The position numbers and the translations under genes are program-made. DNA of 63,457 bases, taken from an uncultured Bacteroidota bacterium. GTDB taxonomy: Bacteria > Bacteroidota > Bacteroidia > Bacteroidales > WCHB1-69. The stretch spans positions 1 through 63,457 of the forward strand of contig CADCNH010000006.1 in assembly GCA_902802755.1 (NCBI GenBank), in the 5' to 3' direction. Below are positions 27,246-35,337 of the stretch, in pieces; position 1 is the first letter of the stretch; each line of letters opens with the position of its first letter. The notes under the pieces were generated by a model. It searched no databases. It was not told the origin of the DNA and saw only the letters and a list, made by a program, of their open reading frames with translations.

Positions 27246-27677
27246 CTACATCAAAATCACGGCGGCGAGCTGCCAGAGGGTGGGAGTGAAGTCGAAGTAA
27301 TAGACAGCGGCCCCCCATTTGTCTTTTATTTTGAGCGTGTTCCCGTCAAGATAATAGAGTGGTGTGCCCCAACGGTCTTTCTGGCGGATGGTGTTGCCGT
27401 CGAAAAAGAGCAGGGGAGCGCCCCAGCGGTCTTTCAGTCTCACGGTTTGTCCGTCCATATAAACCAAAGCCTGCCCCCAGCGGTCCTTTTGGCGTAGCGT
27501 ATTGGCGTTTTCGTCATACCATAATATGGGGTCACCCCATCGGTCTTTGATACGTATGGTGTTATCCTGAAAGAACAGGAGTTTCGCACCCCATCTGTCC
27601 TTTTGATAGACGGTTTGTGCCAATCCTGCGGTGACGAAGCCAAGAAATAACAGGGTGAGAATGATTGTTTTTCGCAT
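27246..27677 (-). CDS. Exported KDRWG-repeat protein
   Basis: 143-aa protein; the start is placed at MRKTIILTLL because it opens a signal peptide ending in AGLAQ (the frame continues 40 unlikely codons upstream). The mature protein is six near-identical units of 19-20 residues, each starting KDRWG (last one KDKWG), followed by two short hydrophobic beta strands (LLFFDGNTIRQ type). It ends FTPTLWQLAAVILM. I recognise no family; the pattern suggests a small beta-solenoid or beta-hairpin repeat fold on the periplasmic side or surface. A minus-strand TATTTTTG promoter lies at 27713-27720. Confidence 0.7.
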   Translation of the reverse strand: MRKTIILTLLFLGFVTAGLAQTVYQKDRWGAKLLFFQDNTIRIKDRWGDPILWYDENANTLRQKDRWGQALVYMDGQTVRLKDRWGAPLLFFDGNTIRQKDRWGTPLYYLDGNTLKIKDKWGAAVYYFDFTPTLWQLAAVILM

Positions 27678-27741
27678 AGCGGTGCAGTTGGGTGGACAAA
27701 TCATTGAGAGTACAAAAATACATTTTTTTCGCTTTTGGTTG

Positions 27742-27771
27742 TTGTTTTGACAAGAAATTTGTGTATTTTTG
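27742..27771 (+). promoter_or_regulatory. Promoter of the long-hairpin RNA
   Basis: TTG at 27742-27744, a 19-nt spacer and TATTTTTG at 27764-27771; transcription would start near 27778. Confidence 0.55.
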
Positions 27772-27777
27772 CCGTGT

Positions 27778-27998
27778 AAAAGTGAATTGTCAAACAAAAT
27801 GTAGAAAAATTATTAGAAGATAAAACACATATTATTGCGTTTTCGCTTTTCTTTGGATTCTGAAATCTCGACAATTTTAGTTCACTACAAAAAGAAACGA
27901 AAATGCTTACGAGTAATCGTGGGCATTCGTTATTTTGTAGTGTAGGTTAGTCGAGAGCCTCAGAATCAAATAATGAAGCTCACGATTTTTTTGTCGCT
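27778..27998 (+). ncRNA. Long-hairpin noncoding RNA, candidate 6S RNA
   Basis: Bases 27852-27970 fold into one long interrupted hairpin: TTTGGATTCTGA pairs with TCAGAATCAAA, CTCGAC with GTCGAG, CACTACAAAA with TTTTGTAGTG, then AACGA/TCGTT, ATGC/GCAT and ACGA/TCGT around a GTAA loop. An unpaired block between the CTCGAC and CACTACAAAA helices resembles the central bubble of 6S RNA. A good promoter precedes it and there is no open frame. Bacteroidales 6S RNA is known (Bacteroidales-1), but I cannot align to it, and RNase P, tmRNA and SRP signatures are absent. Confidence 0.45.
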
Positions 27999-28202
27999 TG
28001 CCTTACAGACAAGGAGTGTTCACCTCCTTTAGTTGTGGCTTTCCCTTAGAGAAAAATTTCCAAAATTTCAGTGGTTGATTTTTAATTCTAGACGGGATTT
28101 AAAAATATGCATCCTGCCTTTTCTGCATATTTTTACACAAATTTGTCCACTTTCTGAATGAAATGTGTAAATTATTATAGTATTGATTTTCAGCAAATTG
28201 AC

Positions 28203-28240
28203 CATGTTGCGGTCGAAAATTTCGACCGCAAAGCAACATG
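28203..28240. promoter_or_regulatory. Inverted repeat at the promoter of the TonB-domain gene
   Basis: GCGGTCGAAA and TTTCGACCGC face each other across one base, flanked by CATGTT/AACATG. It ends 14 bp before the -7 element, so it covers the -33 region. Operator or upstream terminator are both possible. Confidence 0.55.
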
Positions 28241-28254
28241 AAGCAAAAAATTAT

Positions 28255-28262
28255 TACCTTTG
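28255..28262 (+). promoter_or_regulatory. -7 element for the TonB-domain gene
   Basis: TACCTTTG, 21 bp before the ATG at 28284. Confidence 0.45.
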
Positions 28263-28283
28263 CAAAATTAATAACCATTGATA

Positions 28284-28835
28284 ATGAAACAGATAATTTC
28301 TTTGTTGTTTCTTTTGTTACCAATACTGATATTTGCCCAGTCACCGGGAGGCAATTTGTCATTTGTGGAAAGCGAAAGCAGTATGCAATCCGAAGACAGT
28401 GTCAGTTTTACTATAGAATATGTCGATTCAATGGCGACTTCGGAAGAGGATAGGGATGATATTATTGATGATTCTGATTTTTTTGAGGATGATTTTATGC
28501 TTGGACGTTTTGCAGATGAAATGCCAGAATTTCCTGGTGGAATGGATTCTTTATACGCCTATCTTGCCAGAACACTCGAATTTCCGCAAGATGCTAAAGA
28601 CAAAGGTGTTTCAGGAGCGGTGCTGGCAGAATTTGTGGTGGAAAAAGACGGAAGTATCAACCGTAACATCAGGATTTTGAAATCACTATATCCTAGTTGC
28701 GACAGGGAGGTGGCAAGGGTAATTGTACAAATGCCTGCATGGGAGCCTGGCAAATTAGAGGGAAAACCAGTTCGTTGCGTTTTTAACCTTCCAATAAGGT
28801 TTGTCCCTAAAGAGGAGAATGAAACGGAGGAATAG
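28284..28835 (+). CDS. Exported protein with a stand-alone TonB C-terminal domain
   Basis: 183 aa from MKQIISLL (a Met two codons upstream is also in frame). It starts with a signal peptide ending in LIFAQ, then an acidic linker (SEEDRDDIIDDSDFFEDDF region), then a TonB C-terminal domain: MPEFPGGMDSLYAYL, VEKDGSINRNIRIL, MPAWEPGKLEGKPVR. The same domain ends the M56 sensor at 15107-16708. Unlike true TonB it lacks an N-terminal membrane anchor and proline-rich spacer, so it probably does not power transporters alone. Role unknown. Confidence 0.8.
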   Translation: MKQIISLLFLLLPILIFAQSPGGNLSFVESESSMQSEDSVSFTIEYVDSMATSEEDRDDIIDDSDFFEDDFMLGRFADEMPEFPGGMDSLYAYLARTLEFPQDAKDKGVSGAVLAEFVVEKDGSINRNIRILKSLYPSCDREVARVIVQMPAWEPGKLEGKPVRCVFNLPIRFVPKEENETEE

Positions 28836-28851
28836 TTATTGCGTAACATCT

Positions 28852-28867
28852 ATTTTTGTATTTTTGC
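28852..28867 (+). promoter_or_regulatory. Tandem -7 elements for nspC
   Basis: Two consecutive TATTTTTG boxes (28852-28859, 28860-28867); a TTG at 28840-28842 lies 17 nt before the second. Confidence 0.5.
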
Positions 28868-28899
28868 CGTTTCATTTTTAATAGCAAAAAACAGCCGTT

Positions 28900-30057
28900 A
28901 TGATTCCGCAATTCGAACAATACCCGTCCCCGTGTTACATTATGTATGAAGAGGCTTTGGAGGCCAATCTGCAGCTCCTCGACCTGGTGCAGCAGGAAGC
29001 TGGAGTCTCTATTATCTGTGCCCTGAAGGGTTTCGCTTTCTGGCGCTCTTTTCCTTTAGTGAAACAGTACTTGGCGGGGGCTACCGCCAGCTCGCTGAAC
29101 GAGGCGCGGCTGATTGCGGAGGAGATGGGCTGCGAGGCACATACCTTCGCCCCAGTGTATCAGGAGGATGAGTTCGAAACTCTTCTGATGTACAGCAGTC
29201 ATTTGACCTTCAATTCTTTGAGCCAGTGGGCAAGGTTCAAAGACAAGGCGGAAAATTTTCCCAAAAAGGTGAGCTTCGGACTACGTGTCAATCCGGAATA
29301 TTCAGAAATCGAGACCGATTTATACAATCCTGCCTTACCAGGCTCGCGGCTGGGAGTGCTGGCAGAGGATATGCCCGAACATCTGCCAGAAGGCATAGAA
29401 GGCTTGCATTTTCACGTGCTCTGCGAGAACGACAGCTATGCGCTGGAGCATTGTCTGGAGCATTTCGAAAAGCGTTTCAGCCGTTACATCAAGGAGTGCA
29501 AGTGGGTGAATTTCGGTGGCGGGCACCATATTACCCGCGAGGATTACAATATTCCGCATCTGATTCAGCTGCTGAAGGATTTCAAGAGCCGCTATCCGAA
29601 TCTGGAAGAGGTGATTCTGGAACCCGGAGAGGCTGTGGGTTGGCAGACGGGTGTGTTGACCTCTACGGTGGAAGATATTGTGGAGAACAAAGGCATCAAA
29701 ATCGCCATGCTTAACATCTCCTTTTCCTGCCATCTGCCCGACTGTCTGGAGATGCCGTACAAACCGCTGGTGCTGGGTGCAAAAGACCCCGACGAGAACA
29801 GCAAGTATGTCTATCGCTTGGGAGGATGCTCCTGTCTGGCCGGTGACTTTATCGGGATGGGTGATTTCGCTTTTCCTGAACCGTTGGAAGTCGGTGACCG
29901 CATCGTGTTCGACGATATGATTCACTATACCATGGTGAAAACCACGTTTTTCAATGGGGTGAGACATCCTTCCATTGGCATGATTCAGAAAGACGGTGAG
30001 TTCGTTTTGCTGGCTCAGCCAGGAACTTACGAAGATTATAAGGCAAAATTAGGCTAA
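28900..30057 (+). CDS. nspC: Carboxynorspermidine decarboxylase NspC
   Basis: Decarboxylates carboxy(nor)spermidine in the alternative polyamine route used by Bacteroidota and Vibrio. The 385-aa protein is an alanine racemase-like fold III PLP enzyme: the PLP lysine is in CALKGFAFW (Lys43), HFHVLCEND and NFGGGHHIT bind phosphate, EPGEAVGW and the C-terminal LGGCSCLAGDF complete the active site of the dimer. The partner carboxyspermidine dehydrogenase is not in this window. It is monocistronic, with its own promoter. Confidence 0.95.
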   Translation: MIPQFEQYPSPCYIMYEEALEANLQLLDLVQQEAGVSIICALKGFAFWRSFPLVKQYLAGATASSLNEARLIAEEMGCEAHTFAPVYQEDEFETLLMYSSHLTFNSLSQWARFKDKAENFPKKVSFGLRVNPEYSEIETDLYNPALPGSRLGVLAEDMPEHLPEGIEGLHFHVLCENDSYALEHCLEHFEKRFSRYIKECKWVNFGGGHHITREDYNIPHLIQLLKDFKSRYPNLEEVILEPGEAVGWQTGVLTSTVEDIVENKGIKIAMLNISFSCHLPDCLEMPYKPLVLGAKDPDENSKYVYRLGGCSCLAGDFIGMGDFAFPEPLEVGDRIVFDDMIHYTMVKTTFFNGVRHPSIGMIQKDGEFVLLAQPGTYEDYKAKLG

Positions 30058-30073
30058 TGTCATAATTTTTTTG

Positions 30074-30081
30074 TATTTTTG
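30074..30081 (+). promoter_or_regulatory. -7 element for the PASTA gene
   Basis: TATTTTTG about 140 bp before the ATG. The leader contains AGGGGTCAGG-type words and three CCTAAAA words (30185-30212). Confidence 0.45.
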
Positions 30082-30220
30082 TCGTTTAATTGATTATAGT
30101 GAACAGGGGTCAGGAAATAGTGATCAGGTAATAGGGAACAGGTGTCAGAAGTAAAGCAGCATAAAGTATAGTTCCGAAATCCTGATACCTAAAACCTAAA
30201 ACCTAAAACCTAAAAAAAAC

Positions 30221-30811
30221 ATGGGCAAATTTAGAGACTTCTTCACACCGCAGCGTATGGGCTTCCATTTTGTGTTGGCCATTATCATAACTATTGTGCT
30301 GGCTATTGTTTGTATGATTTTGCTGAAATCTTATACCCGACACGGCCGCGAAGTGGATATGCCTAATTTCGTGGGACAAAACAGCACAGCACTGATAGAC
30401 ACTTTGCTGCCTTCAGATTATATCATTGTCATTACCGATGAGGTGTATGACAAGTCCATGGAACCAGGCACGATTATCAAACAAAACCCTGAAGCGGGTG
30501 AGAAAGTGAAGAAAGGCCGCAAGGTTTATCTGACTGTGGCAACTTCAGAACCCCCAACAGTCATTATGCCTGAATTGCGTGATGTTTCTCAGCGTCAAGC
30601 TGAAATCATGCTTGGAGCCCTGGGACTTGAACTGGAAGGAGTTATCCTGAAGCCCAGTCCGTACGAAAATGCAGTACTCGAACAACTTCATAATGGAAGA
30701 ACAATTGCCGCTGGAACTAAGATAAAAATGGGTGACAAGATCACATTGGTGGTGGGACGTGACATTAGTGAACTGCCGGTGGGTGCAGACTCCACTCAAA
30801 CTGAAAACTAA
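30221..30811 (+). CDS. PASTA domain membrane protein
   Basis: 196-aa protein with one N-terminal transmembrane helix (about residues 18-38, AIIITIVLAIVCMILL) and two PASTA domains outside (about 45-111 and 112-184; DMPNFVGQNST, IKQNPEAGEKVKKGRKVYL). PASTA domains bind peptidoglycan in Gram-positive kinases and penicillin-binding proteins; Bacteroidota have this free-standing form, often near cell-wall genes. There is no kinase part. It is followed, after a word-repeat leader, by a T9SS client. Confidence 0.88.
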   Translation: MGKFRDFFTPQRMGFHFVLAIIITIVLAIVCMILLKSYTRHGREVDMPNFVGQNSTALIDTLLPSDYIIVITDEVYDKSMEPGTIIKQNPEAGEKVKKGRKVYLTVATSEPPTVIMPELRDVSQRQAEIMLGALGLELEGVILKPSPYENAVLEQLHNGRTIAAGTKIKMGDKITLVVGRDISELPVGADSTQTEN

Positions 30812-30905
30812 AAACTAAGAATTAAGAACTAAAAACTAAAAACAATTCAACAATTAAACAATTCAACAGTTCAACATTCTTAACTCTTAACTCTTAATTT
30901 TAAGA
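30803..30905. repeat. AACTAAAA / CTTAACT word repeat
   Basis: A run of AACTAAAAACTAAGAATTAAG-like words is followed by CAATTCAACAATT words and then CTTAACTCTTAACT words, which are the complement of the first set. The region can thus fold on itself, ending at the next ATG. Confidence 0.5.
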
Positions 30906-30907
30906 AC

Positions 30908-33064
30908 ATGAATTCCCGATATAAAAAACACATAGTCTTTTTACTGGCTTTCCTCTGTCTGAATGTCATGCAAGCACAGGAGGTGCTGACAGGTCTGTCG
31001 CATAATCCAACCTTGATGAATCAGAAACAAAAAACGACTAAAAACAGAACGGTCGTCAATTTGCCCTTTTTCGACGATTTTTCTAACTACACAGGCTATC
31101 CGAAATCCGATTTATGGGCCGATAGACAGGTATTTGTGAATAATTCGTTTCCCATGTACCCTCCAACTTTGGGTGTGGCTACTTTGGATGCTTTGGACGC
31201 CAACGGATTGATATACGCACATGGTGAAACACAGCCTTTTGGGGCAGATACATTGACTTCTAACCCTATCAGACTGGATTACAATAACGTATACCATAGA
31301 CCGATGCAAATTTCCGACTCGATTTATTTCAGTTTTTATTACCAACCGGGCGGTGCATCAAGGTCGTATCCACCAGTGGAATGGGAGCGTATAGGCGATA
31401 AGCCGGAAACAGATGATTCATTGGTGGTGGAATTCGGCTATCCTACTGGTGATAGTATGTTTATCGGTTATGCTTATAGTGATTATGAATTGCCGTATAA
31501 TTATCATGGGCATGCGGGTGATAGTACCATGTATACTCCTGGGGATTCTTTACTGAACCCGTTCCTGTTGCCAGATACAGTGTATTTTGTTTTTGATTTT
31601 TATGCCAATGTGGGTGCGTCCATCGAACTGCCTTCAGATTCGTTGTATGCTCCTGTATTCCGATGGAATCATATCTGGTCCACCGCAGGTTGCACTGTTG
31701 ACCAATGGTTGAATGATGATGAGTATCATCTTCAGTATTTCAAAAAAGTGTTGATACCGATTACAGATCCGCAATACCTCAGAAGCGATTTCCATTTCCG
31801 CTTTAGAAACTATGCAAGTCTTGAGCCTAATGGTTATCCCGCATGGGAGTCGAATGTTGACCAATGGCATATCGATTATGTTTCCTTGGAACAGGGCGGT
31901 TCTTATATGGATTTATATCCACATGACGTGGCTTTTGTCATGCCAACAACTTCGGCGTTAGAGGAATATCAATCAATGCCGTGGAACCAGTATCGTTCTT
32001 CCGACATGAAAGAGAGTTTCCACAATGACATGTCTAATCTGTCCCACAGTGTTATCAATGTGTCATACAGCTATAAGGTTACTTCTGAACAAGGAGCCAT
32101 GATTGCAGAGCAGCAAACATCTTCCGAAAACGCTCAACCGTATTATAATTCAGGACTGTATGCGAATCCTTATCATACCGATGCGGCTATTAATTTCAGT
32201 TATCCGTATGACGGGGCTGACAGCGCTGTTTTCAAAATTACTCATCTGTTCAATGTGACGGGTGGTGCTGGCGATGATTGTATAGCCAATGATACCTGTG
32301 TATTCCTGCAGAAATTCTATAATTATTACGCATACGATGATGGTACTGCGGAGGGTGGTTATTCGCTGGTTTCAACCTTGACCTATCCTGAAAATTATTT
32401 AGCAATCAGATTCACACTGGCAGAGGATGATACTCTGCGTGGTGTGCGGATGTGGTTTAATTCGGTATTGGATGATGCCAATATAGAACCTTTTACATTG
32501 ATGATTTGGGATGATGATGGCGGTATGCCAGGCGATGTTTTGCTCTCTATGTCAAATCAATACCCTGACCATGCCGATGATCCTTCAGAATTTGTGTATT
32601 ATGAACTCGAAGAGCCATTGTTGATATCAGGTACGTTTTATGTGGGCACATATCAAACACAAAATGTGCCGCTAAATATTGGTTTCGACCAGAATAATGA
32701 TGCCCGTGCCCATTGGGTATACAACACTTCTGGAGTGTGGCATGAACCGTTCCTGTATGGTGCTCCTATGATCAGACCTGTGCTGGGCAAGCATTTCGAT
32801 TGCACTCCTGTTCGTGATATCGACCAGTTACAGTTTAGTGTGTATCCTAATCCTGCCGACCAGCAGATTACCGTGGTGCTGGATAATAAAACTGGTCAAA
32901 ATGCGTTGGCCGTCATGTATGATATGACCGGTCGCAAGGTGGCTGAGTTTAGCTTGAATGATAATTATAATACTCTTAATATCAGTGATTTGAATAGCGG
33001 AATGTATTTGTTGCAGATAAAGACGGAGAGTCAGACCGCTATCAAGAAAATCATTAAAAGATAA
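30908..33064 (+). CDS. T9SS client protein of unknown function
   Basis: 718-aa exported protein with a signal peptide ending in VMQAQ. The body is beta-rich, with paired jelly-roll-like segments (NLPFFDDFSNYTGYPKS near the start; YNYYAYDDGTAEGGY in the middle), a pattern seen in many Bacteroidota surface proteins without known function. Residues about 645-718 are a T9SS type A sorting domain (FSVYPNPADQQITVVL ... LNSGMYLLQI). It is 5 bp upstream of the exonuclease gene and may share its transcript. Confidence 0.85.
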   Translation: MNSRYKKHIVFLLAFLCLNVMQAQEVLTGLSHNPTLMNQKQKTTKNRTVVNLPFFDDFSNYTGYPKSDLWADRQVFVNNSFPMYPPTLGVATLDALDANGLIYAHGETQPFGADTLTSNPIRLDYNNVYHRPMQISDSIYFSFYYQPGGASRSYPPVEWERIGDKPETDDSLVVEFGYPTGDSMFIGYAYSDYELPYNYHGHAGDSTMYTPGDSLLNPFLLPDTVYFVFDFYANVGASIELPSDSLYAPVFRWNHIWSTAGCTVDQWLNDDEYHLQYFKKVLIPITDPQYLRSDFHFRFRNYASLEPNGYPAWESNVDQWHIDYVSLEQGGSYMDLYPHDVAFVMPTTSALEEYQSMPWNQYRSSDMKESFHNDMSNLSHSVINVSYSYKVTSEQGAMIAEQQTSSENAQPYYNSGLYANPYHTDAAINFSYPYDGADSAVFKITHLFNVTGGAGDDCIANDTCVFLQKFYNYYAYDDGTAEGGYSLVSTLTYPENYLAIRFTLAEDDTLRGVRMWFNSVLDDANIEPFTLMIWDDDGGMPGDVLLSMSNQYPDHADDPSEFVYYELEEPLLISGTFYVGTYQTQNVPLNIGFDQNNDARAHWVYNTSGVWHEPFLYGAPMIRPVLGKHFDCTPVRDIDQLQFSVYPNPADQQITVVLDNKTGQNALAVMYDMTGRKVAEFSLNDNYNTLNISDLNSGMYLLQIKTESQTAIKKIIKR

Positions 33065-33069
33065 AGCTT

Positions 33070-33873
33070 ATGAAACTGAATCTTGAAAGACCTTTAGTGT
33101 TTTTTGACTTGGAAACCACAGGCCTGAATGTGGGAAAAGATAAAATTGTGGAAATCTCCTTGCTGAAAGTAATGCCCGATGGAGAGGAAATTACTCATAC
33201 TATGCTGATTAATCCGGGTTGTCATATTCCTATCGAGTGTTCCGAAGTGCATGGTATTTACGATAAGGATGTGGCTGACAAGCCTAAATTTGAAGAGCTG
33301 GCGGATGATATTTTGGGTTTTATCGGAGATGCGGATTTGGCAGGTTTCAATTCCAACAAGTTCGATATTCCCTTGCTGGTAGAGGAATTTCTGCGTTGCG
33401 GCAGACGTTTGGATTTCCGCAACCGCCGTTGTATCGATGTGCAGAACATTTTCCATAAGATGGAACCCCGTAACCTGGTGGCCGCCTATAAACTGTATTG
33501 TGACAAAGATCTGAATGATGCCCACCAGGCGGAGGCTGATACCAAAGCTACTTACGAAGTGCTGAAAGCACAATTGGACAAGTACCAGAATCAGGAGTAT
33601 GAAGATCGCAGAACTGGTGTGAAATCTATTCCGATTCAGAATGATGTAAAGGCATTGAGTTCGTTTTCGTCAGAAACCCGTATGGTGGACTTTGCCGGCC
33701 ATATTGTTTTCAACGAACGCGATGAGGAGGTCTTCAACTTTGGCAAGCACAAAGGCGAAACCGTAGAGAATGTGTTCCGCAAAGAACCTTCTTATTATGC
33801 TTGGATGATGAATGCCGATTTCCCTTTATATACCAAGGAAATCATTACGAAGATCAAAGAAAGAATGTTTTAA
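33070..33873 (+). CDS. DnaQ-like 3'-5' exonuclease
   Basis: 267-aa DEDDh exonuclease. Motif I is VFFDLETTG (Asp13, Glu15), motif II includes AGFNSNKFDIPLL, and motif III HQAEADTKAT gives the His and the last Asp. The C-terminal 70 residues (FNFGKHKGETVENVFRKEPSYYAWMM) form a small domain often attached to such exonucleases. It could proofread, degrade RNA or repair DNA; this stand-alone type is not clearly PolIII epsilon. It follows the T9SS client by 5 bp. Confidence 0.88.
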   Translation: MKLNLERPLVFFDLETTGLNVGKDKIVEISLLKVMPDGEEITHTMLINPGCHIPIECSEVHGIYDKDVADKPKFEELADDILGFIGDADLAGFNSNKFDIPLLVEEFLRCGRRLDFRNRRCIDVQNIFHKMEPRNLVAAYKLYCDKDLNDAHQAEADTKATYEVLKAQLDKYQNQEYEDRRTGVKSIPIQNDVKALSSFSSETRMVDFAGHIVFNERDEEVFNFGKHKGETVENVFRKEPSYYAWMMNADFPLYTKEIITKIKERMF

Positions 33874-33889
33874 GAATACCTGTTGAATT

Positions 33890-33932
33890 GTTGATTTGTT
33901 TATGTGTTTATCTGTTAATAAAACAAATCAAC
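33890..33932. terminator. AACAAATCAAC hairpin after the exonuclease gene
   Basis: GTTGATTTGTTT (33890-33901) pairs perfectly with AAACAAATCAAC (33921-33932). Further AACAAATCAAC words follow to 33965. It may stop transcription, but no clean T-run follows, so a repeat is equally likely. Confidence 0.4.
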
Positions 33933-33976
33933 AAATCAACAGAATAGTGAATCAACAAATCAACAATTAATACAAT

Positions 33977-34624
33977 ATGAAAAAGTTTGCCGTTGTTTTA
34001 TGCGGCTGCGGTCCTATGGATGGTTCTGAAATTCATGAATCCGTCATGACGCTGCTCGCCATTGACAGAAATGAATGTCAATATACAATTTTCGCACCTG
34101 ATGCGGATCAATATCATGTGGTGAATCACTACACCAAAGAGGTGATGTCAGAAAAGCGCAACATGCTGGTGGAGGCGGCTCGTATTGCCCGTGGTGACAT
34201 TCATCCGCTGACGGAATTGAAAGCCGCAGATTTCGACGCTGTGGTATTCCCCGGAGGCTATGGTGCCGCCAAGAATCTGTTTAATTATGCTATAAAAGGC
34301 ACCAAGGCTGTAGTGGATGCTGAGGTGGAAAGAGTAATCAAAGATTTCCATGCCCAGCACAAACCGATAGGTGCGCTGTGCATATCTCCGGTTTTAATGG
34401 CTAAAGTGCTTGGAAATATCACCATTACGGTGGGTACCGACGAGAAGACCATTCATGATGTGGAAACCTTTGGTGCACAGCATATTAATACCCAACAAAC
34501 AGAAGTGATTGCCGACAAGGAAAACATGGTTTTCACGACACCATGTTACATGCTGCCGGCTACCATCGCCGACATTGCCGATTGTGCTGAAAATCTGATA
34601 GAAACCATTCTCGAAAATATCTAA
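33977..34624 (+). CDS. elbB: ElbB-type glyoxalase, DJ-1/PfpI superfamily
   Basis: 215-aa cytoplasmic protein close to E. coli ElbB, a DJ-1 superfamily member with weak glyoxalase activity, once linked to isoprenoid synthesis. Family signs: VLCGCGPMDGSEIHESV at the N-terminus, AVVFPGGYGAAKNLFNYA, and the nucleophile elbow GALCISPVLMAK with the conserved Cys. Its stop overlaps the aroK start by one base, so the two are coupled, although a shared pathway is not evident. Confidence 0.92.
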   Translation: MKKFAVVLCGCGPMDGSEIHESVMTLLAIDRNECQYTIFAPDADQYHVVNHYTKEVMSEKRNMLVEAARIARGDIHPLTELKAADFDAVVFPGGYGAAKNLFNYAIKGTKAVVDAEVERVIKDFHAQHKPIGALCISPVLMAKVLGNITITVGTDEKTIHDVETFGAQHINTQQTEVIADKENMVFTTPCYMLPATIADIADCAENLIETILENI

Positions 34625-35145
34625 TGCGCGTTATCCTCGTAGGTTTCCCGGGTAGTGGAAAGTCGTCTGTGGGCAAGAAATTAGCGGCCAAAATGGGCTG
34701 CGATTTTGTGGACTTGGACGATGCCTTCGAGGAGGCTTACCATGTTTCTATTCCCGATTTCTTTGCGAAATACAGTGAACCAGCCTTCCGTTCCTGCGAG
34801 CGGAAGGTTTTGTTAGATAAGCTGCAACTTGAAAATGTTGTGATTTCTTCAGGTGGCGGAACCCCTTGTTTTTCAGACAATATGCAAAGGATGAAGGACA
34901 ATGGAATTGTGGTGTATATCAAAATGGCTCCCGCCTCTTTGTTCGACCGTCTAAGTCACGCCAAACGTCCCCGCCCTTTGGTTCAGAACAAAACCCCAGA
35001 AGAGCTCCGTACCTTCATCGACACCAACCTGCCCCTCCGCGAAACCTTCTACAATCAAGCCCACCTCACCGTCAAAGGGGAGAGTATTGATATTGAAGCT
35101 TTATGTGAAAAAATCAAAACATACATTGTCTCATTAGCAAATTGA
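34624..35145 (+). CDS. aroK: Shikimate kinase
   Basis: Phosphorylates shikimate in the chorismate pathway. The 173-aa protein has the P-loop GFPGSGKSSVGKK (about residues 7-19), the shikimate-binding DLDDAFE and SSGGGTPC segments, and the lid arginines in HAKRPRPLV. The size is normal. It begins inside the stop of elbB and is followed by a mini-hairpin repeat array and word repeats before pyrH. Confidence 0.95.
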   Translation: MRVILVGFPGSGKSSVGKKLAAKMGCDFVDLDDAFEEAYHVSIPDFFAKYSEPAFRSCERKVLLDKLQLENVVISSGGGTPCFSDNMQRMKDNGIVVYIKMAPASLFDRLSHAKRPRPLVQNKTPEELRTFIDTNLPLRETFYNQAHLTVKGESIDIEALCEKIKTYIVSLAN

Positions 35146-35149
35146 TGTT

Positions 35150-35223
35150 CTCCCCTCGAGCGTAGCGAGACTCCCCTGATGCGTAGCATCACTCCCCTTG
35201 AGCACGTAGTGCGAAACTCCCCC
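35150..35223. repeat. CTCCCC mini-hairpin array (three units)
   Basis: Hairpins GC-GTA-GC (inside CTCGA/GAG), GATGC-GTA-GCATC (perfect 5-bp stem) and GCAC-GTA-GTGC alternate with CTCCCC blocks. All three loops are GTA, whereas the copies at 17977 use GAA. Confidence 0.75.
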
Positions 35224-35229
35224 TTCATT

Positions 35230-35306
35230 TCATTTGCACATTTGCTAATTAACGAATTTGCTAATTTCATTAGCACATTAGCACATTAACTAATTAGCAC
35301 ATTGAA
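35230..35306. repeat. ATTAGCACATT word repeat before pyrH
   Basis: Words TTTGCTAATT, ATTAGCACATT and AACTAATTAGC in tandem, running directly into the pyrH promoter. Confidence 0.6.
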
Positions 35307-35314
35307 AAAATTTG

Positions 35315-35322
35315 TATCTTTG
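35315..35322 (+). promoter_or_regulatory. -7 element for pyrH
   Basis: TATCTTTG, 15 bp before the ATG, preceded by AAAAAATTTG as at pepE (55229-55236). Confidence 0.5.
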
Positions 35323-35337
35323 CCACAAATTTGAAAA

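Larger units (their letters stand above)
27678..28283. other. 606-bp region without a protein gene
   Basis: Contains divergent promoters (27713-27720 minus, 27742-27771 plus), a long-hairpin RNA candidate (27778-27998), an AAGGAG/CTCCTT hairpin at about 28011-28029, and a strong inverted repeat (28203-28240) at the promoter of the next gene. Confidence 0.65.

Noticed and set aside
27778..28030. tmRNA, RNase P RNA or SRP RNA
   Set aside because: No tag-peptide frame with ALAA, no RNase P core pattern and no SRP GGAAGCAGCC-like tip were found; only the long hairpin of 6S type fits.
29335..29967. 210-codon minus-strand frame over nspC
   Set aside because: nspC has a complete set of PLP-enzyme motifs; the opposite frame is a shadow.
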